Positions 52,025 through 61,581 of a DNA stretch of 64,000 nt are shown here, piece after piece (position 1 is the first letter of the stretch; the number at the start of each line of letters is the position of its first letter). The DNA is from an uncultured Myxococcales bacterium (GTDB taxonomy: Bacteria > Myxococcota_A > UBA9042 > CAIXZC01), in NCBI GenBank assembly GCA_903895725.1, contig CAITUV010000015.1, positions 20,274-84,273 of the forward strand. The letters run 5' to 3'. A program made the translations under genes and the position numbers. The notes beneath the pieces are model-generated. The model ran no database searches. It saw nothing but the letters and a program-made list of their open reading frames with translations, and was not told where the DNA came from.

Positions 52025-55000
52025 CTACTTCATCGTCACGGTCAGCGAGTAGAGACCCTTGTCCGCAGCGGTCTTCCCGTCCACGAACAGGTAGTAGGTG
52101 CCGGGCGTGGGCCAGCCCATGGTGTAGGTCGACTGCGGGATGCAGACGATGGGGGCTGCGGTGCAGTTGTCCTTGGCCAGATAGATGACCGGGTTGAAGT
52201 CCCCCTGAACGGTCACGGACAGCTCGCTGGTCCCCGGTGCCACGGTGAACTTGTAGACCAGGTCGTTGGCCCCGCCACCACCGCAGACGGCACTGTAATT
52301 ATCAGTGGCGAACAGGCTCATATCATTGGTCTTCGAAGTCCCCCCCTCGAACGTCAGGCTCTTGGCTCCAGCGCACAGGTCGTTGGCCGGAGGGCCGGGG
52401 GGAGCCGGCGAAATCGACACCTTGAAGTCGCCCTTCTGGAGATTGCCGTCGCCGTCCACGAAGAAGTAGTATGTCCCCGGCTCCAGGACCGAAGAAGCCC
52501 AGGACGCCTCTCCACATCCCACGACCGTTCCGGTCAGGCAATCCTTCTTCTTGATGTACGTGCGCGGCGTGAACGGCGCAGTCACGTTCACCGTGAGCTG
52601 CCGCCAGTCGGCCAGCGTGAACGCGTAGACGACGTCGGGTCCCAGACTTCCTCCGCAGAACGGAGCCTGGTTGGCATCGGTAGCCTTGATCTTGCCCATG
52701 ACATCCTCGGTGGTGCCGGAGACGACCACCGGTGCCGCCAGGTCGAGGAACTGCGGTGCCGCACACGTATCGTTGGCCGGTGGCGACGACTTGCTGAACG
52801 GGTAGATCACGTAGAGGTAGAACTTCAGCTCACCGCCCGCACCGCCGGTCTCCTTGACCTCCACCTCGTGCGTCCCCAGCGTCCAGTCCGTGGCCGTCGT
52901 GAGGTCGAGCGGCCCGGTCTCCCAGGCATTGAGACCGTCCTTGCCCCACTTCTTCTTCACGTCATCCCAGGCCGGTGCCCCCTTGGAGTTCGGGTCACCG
53001 ACGGTGGGCGTGACCTCCTTGCCATCGAGCCAGAGCTCGATCCCCTTGGGATAGGACTCGTTGACCAGGCCGGCCATCGGCGGCTTCTGGAGAACCCATC
53101 CGGCACCGCCATCCCCGCCATGCATGCCGGTGGCCGTCGCCTGGCCCCCCTTTCCCGCCTTGGCCTCGACCGTACCGCTGTTGACCACCTCGTCGGCAAA
53201 CAGCGCCACAGTTCCGCCCGCACCGGCCCCACCGCCGCCATAACTGGAGCTCGAACTGCCGCCGCCGTCGGCGCCGTTGGCCGAAATCACACCACCCGGC
53301 TCCACGATGATTGTCTCCGCCCCGAGCACGACGATGCCGCCACCGTACCCTCCGCTGGCAGCCCGGTTTCGCCCGCCGCCGCCACCGAAATGAAGGTAGG
53401 TGCCGGTTCCGTCCCCCTTGGCCGTTCCCCCGCTGCCCGCCTGGCCCCCCGTCCCGGCCTTGCCGGCCTCCTTGTTGCCGCCGCCGCCACCGCCCCCGAG
53501 AGACGGGTTCCAGCAACTGTGGTTGCCGCCGCCGCCTCCCGAGCAGTTCGCCAATGTCCCCAGATTGCCTGCATCCTCGCAAATGCTGCATTCGGAGTGC
53601 CCGCGTTCACAGCGGTAGGGCGGCCCCGTGTCGCAGTTGTCATGGTTGCCACCCTCGAAGCCGTAGCCGTCAGCGTGGATCCTGCCGCCGCTCTTGACCA
53701 CGATCTTGCGAGCCCGGATGTACACGATGCCGCCCTGCGTCTCCGATCCTCCGAACTGCTCCTTCGGGTAGACCGTTCCGCCGCCCACCACCTCCAGCAG
53801 GTTGTAGCTGGCGGCGACCACGATCTGGGCCTGCCCCTGGTCGCATGCGTTTGTCTTGTAGGAGTTCTGGAGAGGTTTAGCCAGAAGCAACTGATTTCCC
53901 TGAACTCCTACGATCTGGTTCGTCTCCCATTTCCCGGCTCCCGCCCCGTTCCCGCCGGTCCCGACCGGCTGATGAATCAAGACGTGGTTCCCGTAATTGA
54001 AGATGCCCGGATTCGAGACTTCGATGGAGCTCTGGCCCGAGGTTCCGGTGGTCACCGCGCTGTAATTGTTCGGTGTGAAGTTGTACGCCACGACCAGGTT
54101 GTTGGAGGTGGCGAAGCTGGCCGACTGTGTCGCATACAGGTGCGCCACGACCTTGGGCTGGGCCGGGTTCATGAGATGCACGTGGTTGACTGCGTTTCCG
54201 TATGCGGGAAGCCCCCACTGCTGGGTGTACGGAATGATGGTGCCGTTCCCCTCGGTGAACCCCGATCCGCCCGCCTTGGCCACGGCATCGATTGCAGCCT
54301 GCACGTTGGTGGCCTGGAGTCCGGACGTCTTGTTGTTGTAGGCCATGTACTTGCCGTCCAGCGCGGCCGGGTTGATGTCGGCCAGGTCCACGCAGCCGGG
54401 GCAGGTCACGTTGGACGCAAGATCCGAGGTCAGCGAGTTGGTCGCCGTGTCGGAGGTCAGAGCGTGCTCGGCATCACCGCCGGGGATGGTCCCCTTGGCC
54501 CAGGCAAAGGAGACTTCGCCGGCCCCGATGCAGCCATTGCAGTCCACATCCACGGCCGCGCCGTTCTTCGAGGTCGAGGCCGCGAAATTGAACGACACGT
54601 CCGACGAGTCGACGCAGCTGTTGCACGACAGGTCCGCGGCCAGCCCGCCGCCGCCCACCGCTGCCCACTGAGTGCCGTCGAAGATCTTCAGCGTCTTCTC
54701 CCCCGTGGACCACCAGAGCTGCCCCGTGGCCGGGCTCTTGGGTGCGAGCTGCCCCCGGTGAACGACCAGGTTGCGGGCCTCGAACTGGGCAAACTCCAGG
54801 TTCCCCGTGAGCGCCACCGACCCGTCCGCCATCAGCACGGCACCGCTCGCAGCCAGGGCATCGACCAGGGTCGCATCGGTGAGGAATTTGCTGAGGTCCG
54901 GCTTGCCCGCCAGATCCTCATAGTTGCCCGAGAACCCCGGGCCGGGCAGGTACCCCATCTTCACCAGGTACGCTTCGACCTGGGCATCCCCGTAGCACGC

Positions 55001-55606
55001 ACACGGCTGGAACCCGTTGGCAGCAAGGTAGGCCGCCACGTCCGCATCCGAGTACCCTCCCCCGGGCAGATACCCGAGGCCGGCCAGGAGGCCAGGCAGA
55101 TCCTCGGCCTGCAGACACAGGTCGGGAACCTGCTGCAGCGTCACATAGGCATCGGACTGCTTGCCGCCGAGGCTGCCTGCGTTGGCGGCCTCTTCGCAGG
55201 TCATGGCACCGTCCGCAAAGAAGGCGAACGCAGTGCTCACGATCCGCTGCCTGGGCTTGAGCACGATGGGGCCGACGTCGGTCTCGAACGTGAGCTCCAG
55301 CCAGGCATCGCCGCTCTGCAGCAGCTCCGGGTCCAGCGGGTTCCCCTCGGCCGAGCCCAGATAGGCAGAGAACAGCCCCTTGTTCGTGGACAGCTCCAGG
55401 GTTTCTTCGAACAGGGCCTCCCCTCCGGACTGCGTGGGGAAGACCGCAAACGTCACCGTCCAGTCGCCCGTCACCGGGTTCCCAACCGCGTCGGTCAGCA
55501 ACCCCTGGTAAGACAGGACCGGTGGTACGTCTGCGGCCGCAGGGACGCTGAAGGCCAGGGCCAGCACAGACAGGACTGCAAGGGAACACAGGCGTTTCAT
55601 CAACAT
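52025..55606 (-). CDS. Large Gly-rich exported surface protein
   Basis: 1193 residues with a signal peptide (CSLAVLSVLALAFSVPAAA). N-terminal domain: VPPVLSYQGLLTDAVGNPVTGDWTV and RQRIVSTAFAFFADG, a tail-fibre-like opening often found in exported proteins. Middle: CNSCVDSSDVSF, CNGCIGAGEVSF, CPGCVDLADINPAALDG, three related Cys pairs. A Gly-rich region (about 670-880, GGGGGG with Asn/Cys interruptions and EAKAGKGG) follows, then two C-terminal PPC-like domains starting PPANDTCAAPQFLDL and PPANDLCAGAKSLTF, each ending PGTYYFFVDG or PGTYYLFVDG. Start ATG 55606 is 5 bases after GGAGGT. Probable adhesin or sheath protein; role inferred only. Confidence 0.88.
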   Translation of the reverse strand: MLMKRLCSLAVLSVLALAFSVPAAADVPPVLSYQGLLTDAVGNPVTGDWTVTFAVFPTQSGGEALFEETLELSTNKGLFSAYLGSAEGNPLDPELLQSGDAWLELTFETDVGPIVLKPRQRIVSTAFAFFADGAMTCEEAANAGSLGGKQSDAYVTLQQVPDLCLQAEDLPGLLAGLGYLPGGGYSDADVAAYLAANGFQPCACYGDAQVEAYLVKMGYLPGPGFSGNYEDLAGKPDLSKFLTDATLVDALAASGAVLMADGSVALTGNLEFAQFEARNLVVHRGQLAPKSPATGQLWWSTGEKTLKIFDGTQWAAVGGGGLAADLSCNSCVDSSDVSFNFAASTSKNGAAVDVDCNGCIGAGEVSFAWAKGTIPGGDAEHALTSDTATNSLTSDLASNVTCPGCVDLADINPAALDGKYMAYNNKTSGLQATNVQAAIDAVAKAGGSGFTEGNGTIIPYTQQWGLPAYGNAVNHVHLMNPAQPKVVAHLYATQSASFATSNNLVVAYNFTPNNYSAVTTGTSGQSSIEVSNPGIFNYGNHVLIHQPVGTGGNGAGAGKWETNQIVGVQGNQLLLAKPLQNSYKTNACDQGQAQIVVAASYNLLEVVGGGTVYPKEQFGGSETQGGIVYIRARKIVVKSGGRIHADGYGFEGGNHDNCDTGPPYRCERGHSECSICEDAGNLGTLANCSGGGGGNHSCWNPSLGGGGGGGNKEAGKAGTGGQAGSGGTAKGDGTGTYLHFGGGGGRNRAASGGYGGGIVVLGAETIIVEPGGVISANGADGGGSSSSSYGGGGAGAGGTVALFADEVVNSGTVEAKAGKGGQATATGMHGGDGGAGWVLQKPPMAGLVNESYPKGIELWLDGKEVTPTVGDPNSKGAPAWDDVKKKWGKDGLNAWETGPLDLTTATDWTLGTHEVEVKETGGAGGELKFYLYVIYPFSKSSPPANDTCAAPQFLDLAAPVVVSGTTEDVMGKIKATDANQAPFCGGSLGPDVVYAFTLADWRQLTVNVTAPFTPRTYIKKKDCLTGTVVGCGEASWASSVLEPGTYYFFVDGDGNLQKGDFKVSISPAPPGPPANDLCAGAKSLTFEGGTSKTNDMSLFATDNYSAVCGGGGANDLVYKFTVAPGTSELSVTVQGDFNPVIYLAKDNCTAAPIVCIPQSTYTMGWPTPGTYYLFVDGKTAADKGLYSLTVTMK

Positions 55607-55639
55607 CTCGTACCTCCAAGATCAAGCCGCAGCGAAGCC

Positions 55640-55664
55640 GGCCCCTCCCGCGTGGTCGGGGCTG
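55640..55664. repeat. REP-like short palindromic repeat, copy 3
   Basis: Core CCCCTCCCGCGTGGTCGGGG. Followed at 55668-55690 by GCTTCACACTGCCCACTGCC..., which recurs with one mismatch at 55764-55786. Confidence 0.8.
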
Positions 55665-55667
55665 TGT

Positions 55668-55786
55668 GCTTCACACTGCCCACTGCCCACCGCCAGGGCC
55701 ACGCGGGCCCCTCCCGCGTGGTCGGGGCTGTGTTGGAAGAACCCACCTTCCAACCCCCGTTTCGCTTCACAATGCCCACTGCCCAC
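55668..55786. repeat. Direct repeat pair of 23 bases in intergenic gap
   Basis: Two 23-base copies (55668-55690 and 55764-55786) differ at one position (cacacTG versus cacaaTG). Each is made of a GCCCACT short repeat. The second copy abuts the stop codon of the next Cys-rich gene. Confidence 0.65.
55705..55730. repeat. REP-like short palindromic repeat, copy 4
   Basis: Core CCCCTCCCGCGTGGTCGGGG, 67 bases after copy 3 (68-base period) and in the same orientation. Confidence 0.8.
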
Positions 55787-55791
55787 TGCGC

Positions 55792-58561
55792 CTACGGCAC
55801 ATAGGCCGGGTTCACGTAGTTTGCGGTCACCTTCGGAGTGCCCTTGTCGTCCGCTGCGACGGGCGTCACCTTGCCCGAGGGCCACTCGATCCGACACACA
55901 TCCCACAGGTCCAGCTCCTTCAGGCCGACCTCGCTCGATTCCCAGACCAGCTTCCCGTACACATGGACTTTGACCCTGGTAGGAGAGGAGACGATTCCGC
56001 CTCCGGCCCACACGTGGGCGCCGACCCCGTACGTCCCGTTCTCCGGTGGAAGCGAGATCGCCTCCGGGCCCCAGCCATCCGAGTCCTCGAGTGCCTGCAC
56101 CGGATCATCCGCGGCCTCTCCCAGCTTACCCCAATCCGGATTGGCGTTCTGGGTCCAGCAGTCGAACGTCGGGTTGAACCACGGGTCCGGCTTCCCGTCG
56201 CCGTCGATGTCCGGCCCGGTCGACCAGGGATGGAAGAGATGCAGATCCAGGTCGGCCCCCGGGGTCACTCCGGGCTGGACCGCTCCGGGAACGGACCAGA
56301 GCAGCTCCACGTAGACCGGGGCCTCCGGGACCACCGCTACCGCGGTCGTGGCCGGGATGCACGCGGCCTTCCCCGTGGCATCGGTCACCGACAGCGTGAC
56401 CTGGTACGTCCCCACGACCCTGGCCTCGATCTGTGGAGCGCTCGTCTGGGCTGACGGCTCGAACGCCGCATAGCTGCCGTCCGGCTGCACCACGGTCCAC
56501 TCGTACTTCGTGATGGCTCCGCCCTGCGACGAGCTCCCCTTGCCGTCGAAATGCAGCACCGTCCCAGGGGCCACCTCCAGCTCCTCCGTCAGTGCGATGA
56601 CCGGGATGGGGCACTTCTCGTCGAGCGCGATCCCGGTCAGGGTCGTTGCCGCAGTCACGTCGGGGACATCAGTGGTCACCAGCAGCGAGCTTTCGAACGG
56701 GATGGACTTGCCCTGGACGTCCAGGGGGCTCGGCTCGGCCGGCATGTAGAACAGCGTGAGCTCGTGCTCCCAACCGGGGTTGGTGACCAGCCCGGCAGCC
56801 GGCAGGGTGGCCGGGTCGATGGCCAGCCCTTCCACGTCGGGCACGATCTTCACGTCGACCAGCGCCAGAGGGAGGTTGCCGCAGTTGCTCAGCTTCACGG
56901 TCCTGGTCGTGAAGACCCCGACCTTCTTGGCACCGAAGTCGAGAAGCTCCGGCACGGCCTCGATGCAGAAATCGCCGGGGCCGACGCAGATCCCCTCGTA
57001 GCATTCCTTGCCTGCACCGCACACGCCGCACACACCGCCGCAGCCGTTGTCCCCGCACAGCTTGCCGTCGCACTGCGGCATGCAGCAGGTGCCTTCGGCC
57101 AGACAGAGAGCGCCAGGATCGCACTGGCCGCAACTGCCGCCGCACAGGTCATCGCCGCACTCCTTCCCCTCGCACATCGGCGTGCAGCACGTTCCCGCAG
57201 CGCACACCTGGCCACCCGGACAGACGCAATCGCCCGGGCAGGACAGGCAGCTCTCGCCAATCTCCAGGTCGCACGTTCCGTTCCCGCACGGCTTGGGGCC
57301 GCAGCCGCCGCACTGCTCCTGGCATTCGCCCACGCAGATCGTGTCCCAGGAGGTCGAGCAGCAGAAGTCGTCCATGGCACACACGCAGGCCTCGCACGGG
57401 CAGCCTCCGCAGCCGGCCGTCTCGGCAGGCTCGCAGCCGAGCCCTCCCCCGACCACGCACACGAACTCCCCGTTGCAGCTCTTCCCGTCCGGACACGCGC
57501 CGCACGACCCTCCGCACCCGTCGTTGCCGCACTCCTTCCCGGTGCAGTCGGGCACGCAGCAAACCCCGGCCGAGCAGACCTCAGGCTCCTGGCATCCGCA
57601 GTCCGGCACGCACGAATCGCACGTTTCACCCGGGTCACAGGATTCGTCACCGCAGACGGCCGCTCCGCACCCCTCACACGGACCGGCGCAGAGCTGAGCG
57701 CACATAGCATCCCACAGGGTCGAGCAGCAGTAGTCGTCCTGGGCACAGACGCATTCCTCGCAATCGCACCCGCCGCAGCCGGCCGTCTCGGCAGGCTCGC
57801 ATCCGGGAATCGGCCCTTCTGCACACACCCCGTCGGCCGAGCAGTGAGCCCCCTCCCCGCACTTTCCGCATGCTCCCCCGCAGCCGTCCGAGCCGCACTC
57901 CTTCCCCTCGCATTGCGGTTCACACCCGGAATCGCACTCGAGCTTCAGTGTGAACGGGCCAAATGCGTCCAGCTGTCCATCCACGACGACGTAGTATTTC
58001 TTCCCGGCCAGCACCTCGATCTCGACCTGGTCGCTCCCCATGCCCAGACAGGTCTCCTCGTCGCACGGGGCCTGCGTCACGAGCACGTCCAGGTCCGCGC
58101 CCAGAGCCGTCAGCGTCGCCACCACGTGGTCGTCCTGGGACGGTGAAAAGACGTACACCTGGTCCGGGCCCTTCCCTTCGTACTCCACGCACGAGTAGAA
58201 CTGCTGCCGATTCTTCTTGTCGGTCGTGTCTCCGCTCACCTCGTGGCCGCAGGCAATCTCCTCCACGATGTCGCAGGCCGGCATCTTCTTGCACTCGCCG
58301 GTGGCATTGCACGCCCAGCCGTCGTCGCATTTGCCGCACGTCCCGCCGCAGCCGTCGGAGCCGCACTCCTTGCCGAAGCAGTCGGGCACGCACGTCGCCT
58401 CGACCTCGCCGCCGTCGGAAGCCGAGACCTGGTCCTTGCCCCCCCCCGCCACCGCCCCCATCGCAGGCCATGCCGGCCAGTGCCAGCACCCCCAACAGGG
58501 CCGACAGGGCCGCCATGCCGGCCGACCGCTTCATCCGCACCCCACGTCCACTGTACGCCAT
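55792..58561 (-). CDS. Cystine-rich lipoprotein, frame broken in a G9 run
   Basis: The signal peptide (MAYSGRGVRMKRSAG then MAALSALLGVLALAGMAC, Cys33) is read in one frame from ATG 58561, which follows GGAGGAG. The Cys-rich body is read in another from the G run at 58439-58447, giving DGGGG then KDQVSASDGGEVEATC. A one-base shift there joins both. The body (about 890 residues) has CGSDGCGGxCGKC modules, two VPGCEP/ETAGCGGCxCEECVC repeats, an ASH/anchor-D-like domain (VPELLDFGAKKVGVFTTRTVKL), a PKD-like domain (TVLHFDGKGSSSQGGAITKYEWTV), and a C-terminal beta domain. Either a sequencing slip, or a real frameshift that switches the gene off or on. Confidence 0.85.
58439..58447. repeat. C9 homopolymer (G9 on the coding strand) at frame break
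   Basis: Nine consecutive C on the plus strand, directly after the codons of the lipobox region. This is where the two open frames of the Cys-rich lipoprotein meet. Homopolymers of this length slip in replication and in sequencing. Confidence 0.7.
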
Positions 58562-58611
58562 CGGCTCCTCCACCCGTGCTCCAGCAACCCTCATCCAACA
58601 TCCGGGCAGAC

Positions 58612-58641
58612 ATTGTACAATCATTCACGCGCGCAACGCAA
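58612..58641 (-). promoter_or_regulatory. Candidate promoter for the frame-broken Cys-rich lipoprotein
   Basis: On the minus strand TTGCGT, 18 bases, TACAAT (five of six matches), about 50 bases before the start codon. TTGTACAA palindrome overlaps the -10. Confidence 0.48.
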
Positions 58642-58660
58642 CGCGTTCCGCGAACCGGGC

Positions 58661-58684
58661 GGCGCCTCCCGCGTGGTCGGGGCC
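58661..58684. repeat. REP-like short palindromic repeat, copy 5 (degenerate)
   Basis: GCGCCTCCCGCGTGGTCGGG keeps the centre but has lost one of the outer C bases, so the stem is shorter. Between divergent genes. Confidence 0.7.
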
Positions 58685-58754
58685 CGTGTGCCGTGGCCAT
58701 GACCAATACCCCGACGAGACGCTCGCTGCGGCCGCGCAGCCTCCTCAAAGCTGT

Positions 58755-58782
58755 TGACAACCGGCCCATGCCCGTTAGCATG
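58755..58782 (+). promoter_or_regulatory. Candidate promoter for the propeller/SUMF1 lipoprotein pair
   Basis: Perfect TTGACA, 16 bases, TAGCAT, 37 bases before ATG 58820. Best promoter match in the window. Confidence 0.55.
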
Positions 58783-58819
58783 AGTTCTGTCGATTCCGCC
58801 AATTCTCAAGGAGGTCGCG

Positions 58820-59926
58820 ATGTCCGTTCGGATCCTGTGGCTGGTTCTACTGAGCGCGTTCGTGCTTTCCGGCTGCCCGGAGCTCCCCGACCATGGGGCC
58901 AAGATCCTTCACATCGTCGACACCTGCTGCGACGAGATCTCCGGTGCCGGAGGAATGGTCATTGCGTTCTACAGTCGCGACGGCGAAGAGGAGGGCTGGC
59001 TCACCGATTATCGGTCGTATGCCGGCAGTCCCAACTGGACTTCGGACGGCGACCGTATTCTCTACATCTGCAACGGCGACATCATGCTCATGGACCAGGA
59101 CGGCGGGAACAAGAAGGCGGTTCTCGAAGATTCGGGGGCTTTCCTGCTACGCCTCTCCGCGGACGAGAAGAGGGCCGTTTACCTGAAGCCCTCGGACTCC
59201 GTCTCCTACGAGGTTCGCTCGGTGAATCTCGACGGCACTGATGACAAGGTCCTGGTGACTGGTGCGAATGAGAGAGTTCTCGGGGTCGCTCCGGTGACCG
59301 GGCGGATTCTCTTCTCGCGCACGACCGAGGAGCCCGATCCGATCTACACGACGCAAAACACGATCGTCTACCGAATCTACTCCATGGCTCCCGACGGCTC
59401 CGGTGAGGTCGAGCTGTGCGGCGACTACGCAGATGGGATCACGCTCGGCGAGATTTCTCCCGACGGGCAGCTGGCCATCCTGTTTGCGAAGCGCAATCTC
59501 CCGCCCGACACTCCCGAAGTGGCGCTTCCCTACTCCTGGGCGAAAGTCGTGGCCCGGGTCGACGGTACGGGCGAGCCGGCCATCGTGATGGACGGGCTCA
59601 TGGTCCTGGCGGACTACGAGACGGAGTGGCCGCATTTCAACCTGGACGGGAGCCGCCTGGCGTTCGCAGACGGGGCCAAGATCGTGACCATGACCCCGCA
59701 GCTTGGCGACCGCAAGGAGCTCGCTCTCTCCAACGAAGCGGGCATCTCGAGCGTGTACTTCGACCCGGGCAACGACGGGCGGCTCTGGTTCCACGCGGAA
59801 TCACTGCCGGCTCTCGGCTTCACCCAGTACGCGAGCGGAGCCGCCAGCCTCAACCTCGACGGGACGGATCTGCGCCGTGAGCCCGTCGGGCCGGCTGCCC
59901 GGGAAGCCTATCAGCCCGGTCGTTGA
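58820..59926 (+). CDS. PD40/TolB-like beta-propeller lipoprotein
   Basis: 368 residues, lipobox VLSGC (Cys19). PD40-like blades are seen: NWTSDGDRILYICNGDIMLMD, LSADEKRAVYLKP, ISPDGQLAILFAK, HFNLDGSRLAFADGAKIVTM, and others, ending SLNLDGTDLRREPV. TolB-like propellers in the cell envelope bind proteins. ATG 58820 follows AAGGAGGT. The next gene starts 26 bases downstream, so the two lipoproteins probably come from one transcript. Confidence 0.85.
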   Translation: MSVRILWLVLLSAFVLSGCPELPDHGAKILHIVDTCCDEISGAGGMVIAFYSRDGEEEGWLTDYRSYAGSPNWTSDGDRILYICNGDIMLMDQDGGNKKAVLEDSGAFLLRLSADEKRAVYLKPSDSVSYEVRSVNLDGTDDKVLVTGANERVLGVAPVTGRILFSRTTEEPDPIYTTQNTIVYRIYSMAPDGSGEVELCGDYADGITLGEISPDGQLAILFAKRNLPPDTPEVALPYSWAKVVARVDGTGEPAIVMDGLMVLADYETEWPHFNLDGSRLAFADGAKIVTMTPQLGDRKELALSNEAGISSVYFDPGNDGRLWFHAESLPALGFTQYASGAASLNLDGTDLRREPVGPAAREAYQPGR

Positions 59927-59952
59927 GCTGAACAATCAAGGAGGAGCGCCCC

Positions 59953-60837
59953 ATGAGATTCACGCCGAACCATTCGCAGCGGGTCAACCGGTCGCTGCTG
60001 CCGGCTCTGCTTGCCGCCGCCCTGTTTTCCGGATGTTTCGGCGGGGGCGAGGACGACGGGGCGGGGGCGGCTGCCGCCTGGGTCAAGGTCGAAGGTGGGA
60101 CCTACACCATGGGCGATGATTCCGGGACGGGGGACAAGAACAACAACGAGTGGCCGGCTCACGAAGTCACCGTCAACACGTTCTGGATGTCCGCCACCGA
60201 GGTCACCAACGCACAGTTCGCCCAGTACCTCAACGAGACCACCATCGATAACCTGGGCGTGGGCAAGGGGGGCAAGAAGGAGTACGACTTCATCAACGCC
60301 ATGTCCGGGATCGAGGGGAGCGTGGAGGACGGCTTTCGGGCGAAGTCCGGGAAGGAGAACCTTCCCGTCGTCAACGTCAGTGCGGTCGGTGCCATGCGCT
60401 ACGCAGAGTGGGCCGGGGGTCGCCTCCCCAACGAAGAGGAGTGGGAATACGCGGCCCGGGGCGGCAAGCTCGACACGCCCGGCCTTTACTCGGGCGCGGC
60501 CAGCAACGACGTCATGGACTACGAGGTGGGCTGGACCAGCATGAATGCGGAAGCCGGCCCCCACAAGGTCGCCGCCATGCCGGCCAATGAGCTCGGCCTG
60601 TACGACATGACGGGCAACGTCTGGGAGTTCTGCATCGCTCCGGTGTACTATTACCCCGGGCACCCGATGCTCGACGAGCTTCATGGAATGCAGGTACAGG
60701 GCCCTGCCCTGCGAGGGGGCTCCTACTCGTCGTCAAACACCACGGTGTCCGACCGTTCGTTTGCTGCGGCTCACTACGAAGTGACGATGATCGATGCCGG
60801 CTTCCGGATCGTCCGCGACTCCGATCCGGGGCTCTAG
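59953..60837 (+). CDS. SUMF1/FGE-fold lipoprotein, not a sulfatase activator
   Basis: 294 residues, lipobox AALFSGC (Cys28). The FGE-sulfatase domain is clear: WVKVEGGTYTMGDD, HEVTVNTFWMSATEVTNAQF, RLPNEEEWEYAARGG, GLYDMTGNVWEFC, LRGGSYSSS and AGFRIVRD. The catalytic cysteine pair of formylglycine-generating enzyme, expected after RGGSY, is missing, so a structural or other enzymatic role (as in ergothioneine or carbohydrate-binding relatives) is likelier. ATG 59953 follows AAGGAGGAG. Its stop codon shares the CTAG at 60834-60837 with the stop of the convergent gene. Confidence 0.88.
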   Translation: MRFTPNHSQRVNRSLLPALLAAALFSGCFGGGEDDGAGAAAAWVKVEGGTYTMGDDSGTGDKNNNEWPAHEVTVNTFWMSATEVTNAQFAQYLNETTIDNLGVGKGGKKEYDFINAMSGIEGSVEDGFRAKSGKENLPVVNVSAVGAMRYAEWAGGRLPNEEEWEYAARGGKLDTPGLYSGAASNDVMDYEVGWTSMNAEAGPHKVAAMPANELGLYDMTGNVWEFCIAPVYYYPGHPMLDELHGMQVQGPALRGGSYSSSNTTVSDRSFAAAHYEVTMIDAGFRIVRDSDPGL

Positions 60838-61436
60838 AAGAACCTCATTCCCGCAACGATGTTGAGCGCAGTCAGCCACCCCACGTCGTGCGTGGACAGG
60901 TATTCCACACCGTTGAAGACCTGGAAGTCGACCCCGATGAAGGCCCTCGGACTATCCTTCTTCCGCTTCCCAAGCTTCAGCTCCAGCGCCGCTCCGGCCT
61001 CGGCCCCCAGGGCCCCGACCCCCTCGGTGTTCGCCACATCCTTCGGGAAGAGAGTCCCATCGGGCTTCTCGGAACCGGCCATGTGGTACAGGAACTTGAA
61101 CAGCGCACCCAATCGGACCGGGAGCACGATCCACTTGTTCTGGTACACCGGGAGATTGAAGCCACCGGCAAAGTCCGTGTCCCAGAGGAAATCGGCAAAG
61201 GCCAGCTCGAACTTGAAGTACATCACGCCGCCGAACACGACGTCGATGCCACCGCCCCAGGACGTGTAGGTATCCACGTCGAACAGGAGCTGCGGTCCCA
61301 GGAAGGCGCCGTAGCTTGTCTCGTCGGCCCGGGCGGCCCCGGCGCTCAGCAGCGCCGCCACCAGCACGGCGACGAACGTCAACCGGACCGATCCCCCTGC
61401 CCTTCTCTGCGTGCTTCGAGCCTGAACTCTGCTCAT
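60834..61436 (-). CDS. Small exported protein, outer-membrane-barrel-like
   Basis: 200 residues with a signal peptide (LTFVAVLVAALLSAGAARA). The mature part has alternating strands (SYGAFLGPQLLFDVDTYTSW, GGIDVVFGGVMYFKFELAFADFLW, KWIVLPVRLGALFKFLYHM, ALGAEAGAALELKL, FIGVDFQVFNGVEYL) and ends NIVAGMRFF, with C-terminal Phe as in outer-membrane barrels recognised by BamA. ATG 61436 has GGGGAGGAG just before it. No close family recognised. Confidence 0.8.
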   Translation of the reverse strand: MSRVQARSTQRRAGGSVRLTFVAVLVAALLSAGAARADETSYGAFLGPQLLFDVDTYTSWGGGIDVVFGGVMYFKFELAFADFLWDTDFAGGFNLPVYQNKWIVLPVRLGALFKFLYHMAGSEKPDGTLFPKDVANTEGVGALGAEAGAALELKLGKRKKDSPRAFIGVDFQVFNGVEYLSTHDVGWLTALNIVAGMRFF

Positions 61437-61581
61437 CTCTCCTCCCCGGCCCGCCAGCGGGCCACTGCAGTGTCACCTGACCGATGCAAAGATGATGTCA
61501 CCAATGAGGGATTTCCGCAAGCTCGCAGAATCGGCAGTCACGGCCCCCCGAATCGGCAGTCTGGAGAACTGGCGGTCCTGC

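Noticed and set aside
51965..55804. Rightward open frame of about 1279 codons
   Set aside because: Antisense to the Gly-rich surface protein, which has a signal peptide, ribosome site and recognisable domains.
59953..60837. Formylglycine-generating enzyme
   Set aside because: The cysteine pair needed for catalysis is missing after RGGSY.
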